64,000 bases of DNA from Flavobacterium luteolum (GCF_027111275.1 NZ_CP114286.1:1674001-1738000); one strand, 5' to 3'. Numbered from the stretch's first letter, positions 16,458-25,257 are shown. Notes: generated by a model from the sequence alone, not told the origin. Translations and numbers: made by a program.

Positions 16458-16754
16458 TTATTGTTTGATCCAAGTTCCGTCTGCATTTGCGAAAAGATTT
16501 CCAACTTTGTCGCCAACCGTTACATCAAGTTTATATTGTGCTTTTTCGTTTTTATATGCTTTAGTAATCACTGCTTCTGGATATGCTTTTTTCAAAGATT
16601 CTGTAATAGCAGCAGGTAATTCTTCTAATTTGATTTCAGTGTATTCGTCTTCGATAGAAATCGTTTTTACAATAGTATTTGTTACTTGTGTAGTTGAAGC
16701 GAATGAAGTTAAACTTCCTAAAACAATTGCGGCTGATAAAAATAAATTTTTCAT
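16458..16754 (-). CDS. PepSY-like secreted protein, array member 5 (first in the transcript)
   Basis: A 98-residue paralog at the 5' end of the array: signal peptide MKNLFLSAAIVLGSLTSFA, core LPAAITESLKKAYPEAVITKA, ending GNLFANADGTWIKQ. A 357-bp gene-free interval upstream should contain the main promoter of the array, but I could not find a well-spaced TTG/TAnnTTTG pair there, which leaves room for a different sigma factor. Confidence 0.8.
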   Translation of the reverse strand: MKNLFLSAAIVLGSLTSFASTTQVTNTIVKTISIEDEYTEIKLEELPAAITESLKKAYPEAVITKAYKNEKAQYKLDVTVGDKVGNLFANADGTWIKQ

Positions 16755-17111
16755 AACGTATATATTTTAATTAATAGTTGTTTACGCTTTAAGTAATGAA
16801 ATTATTATGCCGTAAAAGAAAAGAGCTATGCCAAAGACCATAAAATACTGTTTTTAAAGACTTTACATCAAATATACCAAAAAAAAAAATACTGTGAAAG
16901 GTGTGTAAAAGAGAAAATAAGTGTGTAATAAGTAAACACTTAAAGTGTAACCTTTAGAAAAATTTCAATAAATCAAATTCCAAATCACAAAGCTTACAGT
17001 GAAGTTTTAAGCTCCTACTTTAAAGTTTAGGTTTCCAATATTGGAATTTAAATATTGTAATTAATAAAGATTTATAAAAGAAAAAGGCTTCCAAATTTGG
17101 AAGCCTTTTAA
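16755..17111. other. Gene-free interval upstream of the PepSY-like array
   Basis: No plausible reading frame. It ends with the accC terminator (17082-17109). A TATATTTG element (minus strand, 16869-16876) lacks a -33 partner. A TTGGCA at 16829-16834 (minus strand) resembles a sigma-54 -24 half-site but has no GC-containing -12 half at the right distance. The stretch from about 16970 to 17060 has short repeats of TTGGAATTTAAAT that occur elsewhere in the window (about 9040-9060). Confidence 0.5.
17082..17109 (-). terminator. Terminator of the fabH-accB-accC transcript
   Basis: A perfect 28-bp palindrome (AAAAGGCTTCCAAA and complement) flanked by A/T runs, directly after the accC stop on the minus strand. 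Confidence 0.85.
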
Positions 17112-18458
17112 TTATTCTGGACTATTCATTTTAAATGTATCCATAAATGCAGTTGTATAATCTCCTGCAATATATTTTGGATCATCCATTAATTGTCTGT
17201 GGAAAGGGATTGTAGTTTTCACACCTTCGATTACGAATTCATCCAAAGCTCTGCGCATTTTGCTGATAGCTTCTTCACGAGATTGTGCAGTTGTAATTAA
17301 CTTAGCAATCATCGAATCGTAGTTTGGCGGAATACTATATCCTGAGTAAACGTGAGTATCTAAACGAACTCCGTGTCCTCCTGGCATATGAAGCGTAGTA
17401 ATTTTTCCTGGTGAAGGGCGAAAATCGTTATAAGGATCTTCAGCATTAATACGAACTTCAATAGCATGTAATTGTGGCAAGTAGTTTTTTCCTGAAATTG
17501 GAATTCCAGCAGCAACCATAATCTGCTCACGGATCAAATCATAATCAATAACTTGTTCTGTAATTGGGTGCTCTACTTGAATACGAGTATTCATTTCCAT
17601 GAAATAGAAATTTCTGTGTTTATCAACCAAAAACTCTACAGTTCCAGCTCCTTCGTATTTAATGAATTCAGCAGCCTTTACAGCAGCCTCTCCCATTTTT
17701 GCACGAAGTTCGTCTGTCATGAAAGGTGAAGGTGTTTCTTCCGTCAATTTTTGGTGACGACGCTGTACCGAACAGTCTCTTTCAGAAAGGTGACATGCTT
17801 TTCCGTAAGAATCTCCAACAACCTGAATTTCGATATGACGTGGCTCTTCAATAAGTTTCTCCATGTACATTCCGTCGTTTCCAAATGCTGCAGCAGCTTC
17901 TTGACGCGCACTTTCCCAAGCTTTTTGAAGCTCTTCTTCTTTCCAGATAGCACGCATTCCTTTTCCACCACCACCAGCAGTAGCTTTCATCATAACTGGA
18001 TAACCAATTTCTTTAGCTACTTTTTGCGCATGTTCGTAAGATTCTAATAATCCGTCTGAACCTGGTACACAAGGCACTCCTGCTGCTTTCATTGTAGCTT
18101 TTGCAGAAGCTTTATCTCCCATACGGTCGATCATTTCTGGAGCAGCACCGATAAATTTAATTCCATGCTCTTGACAGATTTTAGAGAATTTAGCATTCTC
18201 AGAAAGAAATCCATAACCTGGATGAATTGCATCTGCATTTGTAATTTCTGCAGCTGCAATAATATTTGACATTTTCAAATACGATAAGTTACTCGGAGGA
18301 GGACCTATACAAACCGCTTCGTCGGCAAATTTAACATGCAAACTTTCTGCATCGGCTGTAGAGTAAACTGCAACAGTTTTGATTCCCATTTCCTTACATG
18401 TACGAATTACACGTAGTGCAATTTCTCCTCTATTCGCAATTAATATTTTTTTAAACAT
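17112..18458 (-). CDS. accC: Acetyl-CoA carboxylase, biotin carboxylase subunit
   Basis: A 448-residue subunit, the normal length. It carboxylates the biotin on AccB using ATP and bicarbonate, the first half-reaction of malonyl-CoA formation. Visible marks: N-terminal [23 protein letters not shown]-grasp glycine loop [25 protein letters not shown], the metal/ATP segment [15 protein letters not shown], and EVRINAEDP with C-terminal [11 protein letters not shown]. It lies 108 bp downstream of accB and ends the transcript at a strong terminator. AccA and AccD are not in the window. Confidence 0.97.
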   Translation of the reverse strand: MFKKILIANRGEIALRVIRTCKEMGIKTVAVYSTADAESLHVKFADEAVCIGPPPSNLSYLKMSNIIAAAEITNADAIHPGYGFLSENAKFSKICQEHGIKFIGAAPEMIDRMGDKASAKATMKAAGVPCVPGSDGLLESYEHAQKVAKEIGYPVMMKATAGGGGKGMRAIWKEEELQKAWESARQEAAAAFGNDGMYMEKLIEEPRHIEIQVVGDSYGKACHLSERDCSVQRRHQKLTEETPSPFMTDELRAKMGEAAVKAAEFIKYEGAGTVEFLVDKHRNFYFMEMNTRIQVEHPITEQVIDYDLIREQIMVAAGIPISGKNYLPQLHAIEVRINAEDPYNDFRPSPGKITTLHMPGGHGVRLDTHVYSGYSIPPNYDSMIAKLITTAQSREEAISKMRRALDEFVIEGVKTTIPFHRQLMDDPKYIAGDYTTAFMDTFKMNSPE

Positions 18459-18566
18459 CTTATTTTAATTAGATAATTAGACAATTTGATAATTAGATAA
18501 TTTTAGATGATTAACAAAACTTTTTTCGAACCATTCTAAAATCTAAAATCTAAAATCTAAATTTAT

Positions 18567-19052
18567 TTATGATGGATCTACTAAGAATAAAGGTTGATCA
18601 AATTCTACTGGAGACATATCGTCAACTAGAATTTTTACAATTTTACCAGAAACTTCAGATTCGATTTCGTTGAATAATTTCATTGCTTCAATTACGCAAA
18701 GAACATCACCTTTAGATACAGTGCTTCCAACTTCTGTGAAAACAGGTTTGTCTGGAGATGGTTTTCTATAGAATGTTCCAATGATTGGAGATTTTATAGT
18801 AATATATTTAGAATCGTTAGCAGCTGGTGCTTCTGGAGTTACACTTACAACTGTTGGAGCTGTAACTTGTGGAACTGCCGCTTGAGGTAAAGCTGCCTGA
18901 GCAGGTAATTGCTGTACGTAAGTTGCTTCAGTTACATTTGTTTCTAAAGTTGTTCTGATCGTGATTTTTACATCATCCATTTCTAACTTCACTTCTGCAA
19001 CGCCCGAATTTGCAACAAATTTGATTAGGTTTTGAATTTCTTTTAAATCCAT
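18567..19052 (-). CDS. accB: Acetyl-CoA carboxylase biotin carboxyl carrier protein
   Basis: A 161-residue BCCP. The N-terminal helical part (1-50) is followed by an Ala/Pro/Val/Thr-rich flexible linker (about 45-82) and the biotinyl domain (about 83-161) with the biotin-accepting lysine 125 in [10 protein letters not shown]. The domain also has the usual [15 protein letters not shown] start, which includes the protruding thumb. It carries biotin between AccC and the carboxyltransferase. The gene sits 23 bp after fabH and before accC, all on the minus strand. Confidence 0.97.
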   Translation of the reverse strand: MDLKEIQNLIKFVANSGVAEVKLEMDDVKITIRTTLETNVTEATYVQQLPAQAALPQAAVPQVTAPTVVSVTPEAPAANDSKYITIKSPIIGTFYRKPSPDKPVFTEVGSTVSKGDVLCVIEAMKLFNEIESEVSGKIVKILVDDMSPVEFDQPLFLVDPS

Positions 19053-19075
19053 AATGATTCGTTTTTAGTTTTAAT

Positions 19076-20074
19076 TTATTTTTTATCGTAAGCCCATTTT
19101 AAATAGATAGATCCCCAAGTGAATCCACCACCAAAAGCGGCAAAGATAATATTATCTCCTTTTTTAAGCTTATCTTCAAAATCAGCTAATACTAATGGCA
19201 AAGTTCCAGAAGTAGTATTACCGTATCTTTCGATATTTACCAGCACTTTAGACTCGTCTAATTCCAGTCTTCCTGCAGTAGCATCGATAATACGTTTGTT
19301 AGCTTGGTGCGGCACTAACCAGTCAACATCTTGATTTGTCAAATTATTTCTTTGTAAAATCAATTCGCTGGCATCAGCCATATTAGTTACAGCATATTTG
19401 AAAACAGTTTTACCGTCTTGCATAATATTGTGCTGTCTGTTTTTAATAGTTTCTTCTGAAGGCGGAATCAAAGAACCTCCTGCTGGAATTTTAAGAAAAT
19501 CACGTCCTACACCATCACTTCTCAAATACTCATCCTGCAATCCTAAACCTTCATAATTTGGTTCGAAAAGAACTGCACCAGCTCCATCTCCAAAAATAAT
19601 ACAAGTTGCTCTATCAGTATAATCTACAATAGATGACATTTTATCGGCACCAATTAAAAGTACTTTTTTGTAACGTCCTGACTGAACATACGCTGCAGCC
19701 GTTGACATTCCGTATAAGAAACTTGAACACGCAGCCTGCAAATCGTATGAAAATGCATTTGTTGCTCCAATTTCTGTAGCAACATAAACCCCCGTAGAAG
19801 CCACCATCATATCTGGCGTTGCAGTTGCCATTATAATCATATCAATCTCAAGCGGATCAATATTTGCTTTTGCAATCAAATCCTTTGCTGCTTGTATCGC
19901 AAGGTACGATGTACCTTTATCAGCATCTTTAAGAATTCTTCTTTCTTTAATTCCTGTTCGAGCGGTAATCCACTCATCATTGGTATCAACCATTGTTTCT
20001 AATACTTGGTTCGAAAGAACGAAGTCAGGAACATAAGCTCCAACAGCGGTAATTGCGGCTGTGATTGTATTCAT
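19076..20074 (-). CDS. fabH: 3-oxoacyl-[acyl-carrier-protein] synthase III
   Basis: A 332-residue condensing enzyme that starts fatty acid synthesis by joining acyl-CoA to malonyl-ACP. The triad is visible: Cys116 in DLQAACSSFLYG, His in WLVPHQANKRI, and Asn in RYGNTTSGTLPL. The N-terminal ITARTGIKERR is typical of FabH. Flavobacteria make branched fatty acids, so branched-chain primers are likely, but sequence alone does not prove this. It begins the fabH-accB-accC unit, downstream of rpmF and its terminator. Confidence 0.95.
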   Translation of the reverse strand: MNTITAAITAVGAYVPDFVLSNQVLETMVDTNDEWITARTGIKERRILKDADKGTSYLAIQAAKDLIAKANIDPLEIDMIIMATATPDMMVASTGVYVATEIGATNAFSYDLQAACSSFLYGMSTAAAYVQSGRYKKVLLIGADKMSSIVDYTDRATCIIFGDGAGAVLFEPNYEGLGLQDEYLRSDGVGRDFLKIPAGGSLIPPSEETIKNRQHNIMQDGKTVFKYAVTNMADASELILQRNNLTNQDVDWLVPHQANKRIIDATAGRLELDESKVLVNIERYGNTTSGTLPLVLADFEDKLKKGDNIIFAAFGGGFTWGSIYLKWAYDKK

Positions 20075-20205
20075 TATATTCTATTATTTTCCTTTCAAAT
20101 TATTGATAATTTGAAAAATTTTTAAAAGACTTGAAAATTACAAAAAAAAACGTCACGAATTTGTCTATATTTTCCTAAAAATCGAAAATTATAACCAACA
20201 AAAAA

Positions 20206-20226
20206 AACTCTCACTATGTGAGAGTT
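20206..20226 (-). terminator. Terminator downstream of rpmF
   Basis: Stem AACTCTCAC/GTGAGAGTT with a 3-nt loop. Read on the minus strand it ends in a run of eight T. It separates the DUF177-rpmF unit from fabH. Confidence 0.8.
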
Positions 20227-20249
20227 CTAGTATAATTTACAAAAACGTA

Positions 20250-20444
20250 TTAAGCAACCGCTTCAGATTTATCGATAACAACTTGCCCTCTGTAGTACAT
20301 TTTACCTTCATGCCAGTAAGCTCTGTGGTATAAATGCGCCTCACCTGTAATAGGACATGTAGCGATTTGAGCTACAGTAGCTTTGTAATGTGTTCTTCTC
20401 TTATCTCTTCTTGTTTTCGAGGTCTTTCTCTTAGGATGTGCCAT
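20250..20444 (-). CDS. rpmF: 50S ribosomal protein L32
   Basis: A 64-residue basic protein starting [19 protein letters not shown], the hallmark of L32. The short form keeps a single Cys ([12 protein letters not shown]), so the zinc-binding four-cysteine version is not present. It lies 9 bp after the DUF177 gene, an arrangement kept in many bacteria (yceD-rpmF-plsX/fabH). Confidence 0.97.
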
Positions 20445-20453
20445 TTTACTATA

Positions 20454-20996
20454 TTATTTATCCGTTAATAGTTTCTTTAATTTTTCCCAACGCGGGTCAA
20501 TATCTTCTTCTTTGTTACTCTCTTCCTTTTGTTCTTTTACACTTAATTCATTCAGTTTTGTCAAAGCTTCTGTTTGTAGACTTCCATCTTTAACACCTGG
20601 ATGAATTCTCTTCTGCGGAACAGAAAGCGCGATCATTTCATAAATATATTGTGCAATATCTACTTCATGTTCACCATGTGGTAAAATCAACAACTCTTCA
20701 TTATCATCATTAAATTCTTCTCCAAAGCGAACAATTAATTTCATTTTCCCTTTTATAGGTAAATCAAAATCTTCGCCTGTCAGATCACAAGGCACGTTTA
20801 CCGTTCCTTTGTGTTTGAATTCTAACTCTAACATATTACTTTTCTTATCGAAAAGTAAATTGACTTTAATATCTGAACTTTGAAACTCGTCGTACTCAAA
20901 GTTCTTAAAGAACGTGTTATTTATTTGATACTCAAAATGGTGTTTTCCTAGTTTTAATCCTATGAAAGGAATTAAAAATTCTTTTGTTTTGCTCAT
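20454..20996 (-). CDS. DUF177 (YceD-family) protein
   Basis: A 180-residue cytoplasmic protein upstream of rpmF. Two conserved parts of the family are visible: CDLTGEDFDLPIKGKM near residue 80 (family CxR/CxxxL-type segment) and DIAQYIYEMIALSVPQKRIHPG near residue 127, followed by an acidic C-terminus ending DPRWEKLKKLLTDK. In plants and bacteria YceD proteins take part in 23S rRNA processing or assembly together with L32. The role here is inferred from family and position. Confidence 0.9.
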   Translation of the reverse strand: MSKTKEFLIPFIGLKLGKHHFEYQINNTFFKNFEYDEFQSSDIKVNLLFDKKSNMLELEFKHKGTVNVPCDLTGEDFDLPIKGKMKLIVRFGEEFNDDNEELLILPHGEHEVDIAQYIYEMIALSVPQKRIHPGVKDGSLQTEALTKLNELSVKEQKEESNKEEDIDPRWEKLKKLLTDK

Positions 20997-21101
20997 TTCA
21001 ACATCAATTTGATCAATCCGATTCTAAAACTAGATATCCGAATTGGGGTGCAAAGATATAAAATTATTATAAAACTAATAATCTTATTCACCTTTTTTTG
21101 T

Positions 21102-22151
21102 TTATAACTGTTTTTCTTTTATTTTAAGAGGTTTTTGGCTAATCTCCTCATACTGATTACGCGAGCGAAAAATATCAATTGCAAGATAGACTGCTTCTTT
21201 AAATGAATTGTAATCTGCCATATCTTTTCCTGCTATATCATAAGCTGTGCCATGGTCTGGAGAAGTTCTAACCTTATTTAAACCTGCTGTATAATTAACT
21301 CCTTTTCCAAAAGACAAGGTTTTAAACGGAATTAATCCTTGATCATGATACATTGCTACAACAGCATCATATTTTTCATAATGACCGCTACCAAAGAAGC
21401 CATCTGCTGGAAATGGACCAAAAGCCATTGTCCCAGAATCAAATATTTTCTTCAATGTTGGTTTTAAAACCAAATCGTCTTCTTTTCCAATCACGCCGCC
21501 ATCACCAGCATGCGGATTCAATCCTAAAACTGCAATTTTTGGCTTCACTATACTAAAATCCTGAACTAAAGACTTTCTAATAGTTTCAATTTTTTTAGTA
21601 ATTAATTCTTCCGTTAAATGAGAAGCGACTTCGTTTAACGGCACATGATCTGTAATTAAACCTACTCGTAAATTATCTTGAACCATCATCATAAGCGCAT
21701 CGCCTTCTAATTCTTGATTCAAATAATCGGTATGGCCTGGAAATTTAAAATCTTCAGACTGTATGTTATATTTATTAATAGGAGCTGTAACCAGAACATC
21801 TATTTCGCCATCTTTCAAAGCTTTTGTTGCCGCCACAAAAGATTTTATTGCATACTCGCCTATTTTAGGATCATTTACTCCAAAATTTATATCAACTCCT
21901 TCTCTCCAAAGATTTAGAACATTCACTTTACCCGGAATGATTTGATCTAATTTATCAACTCCATGAAATTGAATTGTCGATGTAAAACTTTTTCTAACAA
22001 AAGATAGAATTTTAGCATTTGCAAAAATAACCGGCGTACACAATTCCAACATACGAGAATCTTCGAATGTTTTCAGTATAACTTCGCTTCCAATACCGTT
22101 TAAATCTCCAACTGAAATTCCAACAATTATATTTTCTGCTTTTTTATTCAT
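21102..22151 (-). CDS. pdxA: 4-hydroxythreonine-4-phosphate dehydrogenase
   Basis: This 349-residue enzyme oxidises 4-phosphohydroxy-L-threonine in pyridoxal phosphate synthesis. Family marks: N-terminal ISVGDLNGIGSEVIL, metal-binding His in FPGHTDYL, RVGLITDHVPLNEV, GLNPHAGDGG, and YHDQGLIPFKTLSFGKGVNYTAG. It lies upstream of the DUF177-rpmF pair on the same strand (105 bp gap), and is divergent from riboflavin synthase (57 bp gap), so two cofactor genes share one promoter region. Confidence 0.95.
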   Translation of the reverse strand: MNKKAENIIVGISVGDLNGIGSEVILKTFEDSRMLELCTPVIFANAKILSFVRKSFTSTIQFHGVDKLDQIIPGKVNVLNLWREGVDINFGVNDPKIGEYAIKSFVAATKALKDGEIDVLVTAPINKYNIQSEDFKFPGHTDYLNQELEGDALMMMVQDNLRVGLITDHVPLNEVASHLTEELITKKIETIRKSLVQDFSIVKPKIAVLGLNPHAGDGGVIGKEDDLVLKPTLKKIFDSGTMAFGPFPADGFFGSGHYEKYDAVVAMYHDQGLIPFKTLSFGKGVNYTAGLNKVRTSPDHGTAYDIAGKDMADYNSFKEAVYLAIDIFRSRNQYEEISQKPLKIKEKQL

Positions 22152-22208
22152 GAGCTCAGTTTATTTATTACTAATTTTGATGTGCAAATTTAGTAAAATA
22201 AAACCACA

Positions 22209-22799
22209 ATGTTCACAGGAATTATAGAAACACTCGGCAAGGTTCACGAAATCAGAAAAGATCAAAACAATCTTCACATAACAGTTGACTCATCCATAAC
22301 ACACGAATTAAAAATAGACCAAAGTGTTTCGCACAACGGAATATGCCTTACAGTTGTAGCCATTAAAGACTCTCTTTATACCGTAACTGCAATTGACGAA
22401 ACAATTTTAAAAACCAATATCGGCGATTGGAAAACTGGCGATATTGTAAATCTTGAAAGAGGAATGAAACTTGGCGACCGCTTAGATGGCCATATAGTAC
22501 AAGGACACGTAGACCAAACTGGAACCTGCATAAAAATCGAAGAAGCAAACGGAAGTTGGAATTATACTTTTGAGTATGATAAAAACCAAAACAACATCAC
22601 AATCGAAAAAGGTTCAATCACAGTAAATGGTGTTAGTCTTACGGTTGTTAATTCTAAGACTAATGAATTTAGCGTTTCAATTATTCCGTATACTTACGAA
22701 CACACTAATTTCAAAGATTTCAAAGTTGGAACAAAAATCAACCTTGAGTTTGATGTAGTAGGAAAATATATTTCTAGACTTTATTCGATAAACAAATAA
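22209..22799 (+). CDS. ribE: Riboflavin synthase, alpha subunit
   Basis: A 196-residue enzyme that dismutates two 6,7-dimethyl-8-ribityllumazine molecules to riboflavin. It starts with MFTGIIETLG, and the two lumazine-binding beta-barrel halves are visible: first half with SVSHNGICLTVV and GDIVNLERGMKLGDRLDGHIVQGHVDQTG, second half with SITVNGVSLTVV and KINLEFDVVGKY. The length is normal. A TAATTTTG -7-like element at 22172-22179 precedes it. A bidirectional terminator follows. Confidence 0.95.
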   Translation: MFTGIIETLGKVHEIRKDQNNLHITVDSSITHELKIDQSVSHNGICLTVVAIKDSLYTVTAIDETILKTNIGDWKTGDIVNLERGMKLGDRLDGHIVQGHVDQTGTCIKIEEANGSWNYTFEYDKNQNNITIEKGSITVNGVSLTVVNSKTNEFSVSIIPYTYEHTNFKDFKVGTKINLEFDVVGKYISRLYSINK

Positions 22800-22820
22800 C
22801 ATTCTAGATTTTCAATAAAA

Positions 22821-22849
22821 AAAAGCTTCAATATTAAATTGAAGCTTTT
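22821..22849. terminator. Bidirectional terminator between ribE and the PID-CTERM-like gene
   Basis: A 12-bp perfect stem (AAAAGCTTCAAT and complement) with 5-nt loop and T runs on both strands. It contains the stop codon of the minus-strand gene. Confidence 0.85.
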
Positions 22850-23109
22850 TTTGTTTGATTTTTATGTATCGCTATTGCTCCTAAAGCTACACCGCTGGCA
22901 AGGAGAAAACTAATATTTTGATCTATCGGGAAATCAGGAGGTTGTCCACCGCAAGGAGGTTCATCACAACCGGGATCGTCTTCCATTTCATCTAAACCAG
23001 AGTTACCTGGAACTGGAGTTTCATTACTATTACCACCTTGTGAAAGGGCTACAGAAACATTTAACAACAATAAGGCAATTACTAAAAATGGGGCTTTTAG
23101 ATTTTTCAT
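22834..23109 (-). CDS. Small secreted protein with PID-CTERM-like sorting tail
   Basis: From ATG 23107-23109 this is a 91-residue protein: signal peptide (MKNLKAPFLVIALLLLNVSVALSQ), a short Gly/Pro/Asn/Asp-rich middle holding two cysteines (DDPGCDEPPCGG), then PPDFPIDQNISFLLASGVALG, a TM helix and a basic tail (HKNQTKKASI). The PID motif followed by a TM helix and lysines matches a C-terminal sorting signal seen in many small Flavobacteriia proteins. Its processing enzyme and function are unknown. An upstream TTG-type start would only add eight residues before the signal peptide. Confidence 0.7.
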   Translation of the reverse strand: MKNLKAPFLVIALLLLNVSVALSQGGNSNETPVPGNSGLDEMEDDPGCDEPPCGGQPPDFPIDQNISFLLASGVALGAIAIHKNQTKKASI

Positions 23110-23577
23110 AAATTCAAGCTCTTGCAAAAGCAAGTCTGTATAGTTATTGACAAATATTCTTCAATAGAAATTTCTTACGAATGCTTTTCTATCTCCAAAA
23201 TCTGAAACAAAAGTATAAGTTTTTTGCAGAAAAGCAACTTTTAAAACAAAAAAGGGAAAAACAAATTTTAACATTTTTTTTCCAAAATTCTGCCAACCCT
23301 TTTCTGGAAACATTCTAGAAAAGAAAATCCTCTTTCTGCCACTATTTACAAGACAAACAAGCTTATAAGAATTTCCTGATTTAGAAAAAAAATCATTTTT
23401 CATCTTATCTGCAAAAAAATCTATATTGAGAATTTACATCAAAAATAGAGCTTGAATTCAATTCTAATTATATTCAAGAGAATGTTCATGAATTAATATA
23501 TTTGTAAAATTTAATTCCATTAATTAAGAAAATTCAAAACCACAAATCCAGATCCATTTCAACCTCAAAAGAATCAA
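23110..23577. other. Gene-free interval upstream of the DNA methylase
   Basis: 468 bp of very AT-rich DNA. An 80-codon frame on the minus strand (23161-23403) has an irregular composition and no family signs, and I do not call it a gene. A TATATTTG element at 23497-23504 may be the -7 box of the methylase promoter (73 bp before its ATG), without a clear -33 partner. Around 23301-23323 there is an imperfect TTTTCTGGAA/CTAGAAAA palindrome that could be an operator. Confidence 0.4.
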
Positions 23578-24564
23578 ATGAAAAACAAATATACAGTCGG
23601 AAGTTTATATGCAGGTGTAGGCGGAATTTGTTTAGGATTTGAAAATGCCGGATTTAAACTAGAATGGGCTAATGAATTTGACAAAAAAGCTTGCATTACT
23701 TATAGGAACAATTTTGAACACACTCTTATTGAAGGCGATGTAATGCAACTCGATGTAAAAGAGCTTAATAAAATTGACATTCTTACCGCAGGATTTCCGT
23801 GCCAACCTTTTTCTCTTGCTGGCCATAGAAAAGGCTTTAATGATAGCAGAGGAAATCATTTCTTTAAAATATTAGATTTTATTGATGAAATGAGACCAAA
23901 AGTGGTATTTCTTGAAAATGTCAAAAACCTAAAAGGACATGACAAAGGAAACACCATGAAAGTGATTCAGCGCGAAATCAAAAAACGTAATTATACTTTT
24001 GACAGCGCAATCCTGAACACCAAAAATTTTGGAAACATTCCGCACAATCGGGAACGTATTTTTATGGTTGCGTTTGATAAAGATTTCGTCAAAAAAGGTT
24101 TTAAATTCAATTTCCCCGAAAAAGAAGAATTAACCCAAAAGGTTACCGATTTAATCATAAAAGAAAAAGTCGATAAGAAATTCTATTATACTGAAGATAA
24201 ATATATGTACAACATGCTAAAAGAAGCTGTTGTAAGAGAAGATAGAATTTATCAGTTCAGGAGACAATATGTACGAGAAAACAAAAAAGAAGTATGCCCT
24301 ACCCTAACTGCCAATATGGGAACTGGTGGCCATAATGTTCCAATCATTACAACAGAATTTGGTTTTAGAAAACTAACTCCAAGAGAATGTTTCCGTTTTC
24401 AAGGTTTTCCAGACAGTTACAAATTGCCAAAAATCTCCAATTCCAGTCTTTACAAGCAGGCAGGAAATTCGGTAAGCATGCCTGTTATTGAGAGACTTGC
24501 TTCAGAAATATTCAAATGCATTGAAAAAATAGAAGCCAAACAACTAAAAGCAGCAAGAGTTTAA
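23578..24564 (+). CDS. DNA (cytosine-5-)-methyltransferase
   Basis: A 328-residue C5 methylase with motifs in standard order: I (LYAGVGGICLGFENAGF, SAM binding), II (NEFDKKA), IV (GFPCQPFSLAGH with catalytic Cys75), VI (FLENVKNL, Glu113), VIII (QFRRQYVREN), a compact target-recognition region, IX (RECFRFQGFPD) and X (YKQAGNSVSMPV). The recognition sequence cannot be read from the protein. It overlaps the convergent vsr gene by 4 bp. No restriction endonuclease is adjacent, so it looks like an orphan or the remnant of a restriction-modification system. Confidence 0.95.
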   Translation: MKNKYTVGSLYAGVGGICLGFENAGFKLEWANEFDKKACITYRNNFEHTLIEGDVMQLDVKELNKIDILTAGFPCQPFSLAGHRKGFNDSRGNHFFKILDFIDEMRPKVVFLENVKNLKGHDKGNTMKVIQREIKKRNYTFDSAILNTKNFGNIPHNRERIFMVAFDKDFVKKGFKFNFPEKEELTQKVTDLIIKEKVDKKFYYTEDKYMYNMLKEAVVREDRIYQFRRQYVRENKKEVCPTLTANMGTGGHNVPIITTEFGFRKLTPRECFRFQGFPDSYKLPKISNSSLYKQAGNSVSMPVIERLASEIFKCIEKIEAKQLKAARV

Positions 24565-24980
24565 ATACTCAAAAGCATTATTGTTCCTTCAATTCTCGCG
24601 AGACAAACTTCTAGGTTTTTCTCAATATCCTTACTCCAAAACCTAAGAACGGTCCAATTTCTATCAATTAAAAAAGAGTTGACTTCTTTGTCCCGCTGTA
24701 TATTTCTCTCAATTTTCGGAATCCAGTATTCTCGATTCGATTTAATTCTCAATTGCTGCGTTTCCCAATCTTTACCATGAAAAAATTCGCTGTCAACAAA
24801 AATGGCAATTTTATATTTGGCAAAAGTAAGATCGGGTCTTCCAAATATCTTTTTGTTGTTTTTTCGATACCTGTAGCCCAATTTCCATAAAGCTTTAGCA
24901 AGCCTTACTTCGCCTTTTGTTGCAGTGCTTTTTATTGCCTGCATAGTTTTACTCCGCTGTTCGGGAGTTAATCTATCCAT
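24561..24980 (-). CDS. vsr: Very short patch repair (Vsr) endonuclease
   Basis: A 139-residue endonuclease of the Vsr family, which nicks at T:G mismatches made when 5-methylcytosine deaminates. It shows the N-terminal MDRLTPEQRSKTMQAIKS, catalytic Asp50 in FGRPDLTF, and AIFVDSEFFHGKDWE with His68. E. coli Vsr has a Cys/His zinc site around this His (DGCFWHxC-type); here those cysteines are replaced (DSEFFHGKD), so the structural zinc site is probably absent, as in one branch of the family. It is convergent with the methylase gene, its functional partner, with 4-bp overlap. Confidence 0.9.
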   Translation of the reverse strand: MDRLTPEQRSKTMQAIKSTATKGEVRLAKALWKLGYRYRKNNKKIFGRPDLTFAKYKIAIFVDSEFFHGKDWETQQLRIKSNREYWIPKIERNIQRDKEVNSFLIDRNWTVLRFWSKDIEKNLEVCLARIEGTIMLLSI

Positions 24981-25095
24981 CTGAAGATTAAATTTGTTTT
25001 GGATGGATAAAGTTAAGGGATTTTAGAAAAAGAAAAGTTTAATTTTTGATGCGGAAAATTTCAATTTTCACATTTGCAAAGCGTCAAAAAACAAA

Positions 25096-25123
25096 AAAGC
25101 CTTTACATTTCTGTAAAGGCTTT
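25096..25123 (-). terminator. Terminator downstream of the CAU tRNA
   Basis: A 12-bp stem (AAAGCCTTTACA and complement) with a 4-nt loop, followed on the minus strand by a T run. It lies 16 bp after the tRNA. Confidence 0.8.
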
Positions 25124-25138
25124 GTGTTTCTAAAAGAG

Positions 25139-25212
25139 TGGTCCCACCTGGGCTCGAACCAGGGACCACCTGATTATGAGTCAGGTGCTCTAACCAGCTG
25201 AGCTATAGGACC
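25139..25212 (-). tRNA. tRNA with CAU anticodon, probably tRNA-Ile2
   Basis: A 74-nt cloverleaf: acceptor GGTCCTA/TGGGACC with A73, D arm GCTC/GAGC, anticodon stem CCTGA/TCAGG with loop CTCATAA, T arm CCTGG-TTCGAGC-CCAGG. CCA is not encoded, unlike the tRNA-Ala above. CAU could be elongator Met or the lysidine-modified Ile2. The acceptor stem has consecutive C4-G69 and C5-G68 pairs, which are features TilS uses to tell Ile2 from Met in E. coli, so Ile2 is favoured but not proved. Confidence 0.85.
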
Positions 25213-25224
25213 GGTTTAGAGGAT

Positions 25225-25257
25225 GCAATATTACTACTATTTTTCATTCACTCCAAA
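25225..25257 (-). promoter_or_regulatory. Candidate promoter of the CAU tRNA
   Basis: On the minus strand, TTTG (25254-25257) lies 21 nt before TAATATTG (25225-25232), one mismatch from TAnnTTTG, and the tRNA starts 12 nt later. Spacing resembles the tRNA-Ala promoter. Confidence 0.35.

Noticed and set aside
16829..16834. TTGGCA resembling a sigma-54 -24 half-site upstream of the PepSY-like array
   Set aside because: No GC-containing -12 half at the required distance; kept only as a note because the neighbouring regulator is sigma-54-type.
23161..23403. 80-codon frame on the minus strand upstream of the methylase
   Set aside because: Composition is irregular, there is no signal, motif or neighbour support, and the region is extremely AT-rich.
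23110..25212. Genomic island integrated at the CAU tRNA
   Set aside because: No integrase gene and no direct repeat of the tRNA end were found; transfer of the methylase-Vsr pair remains possible but not by this route on present evidence.
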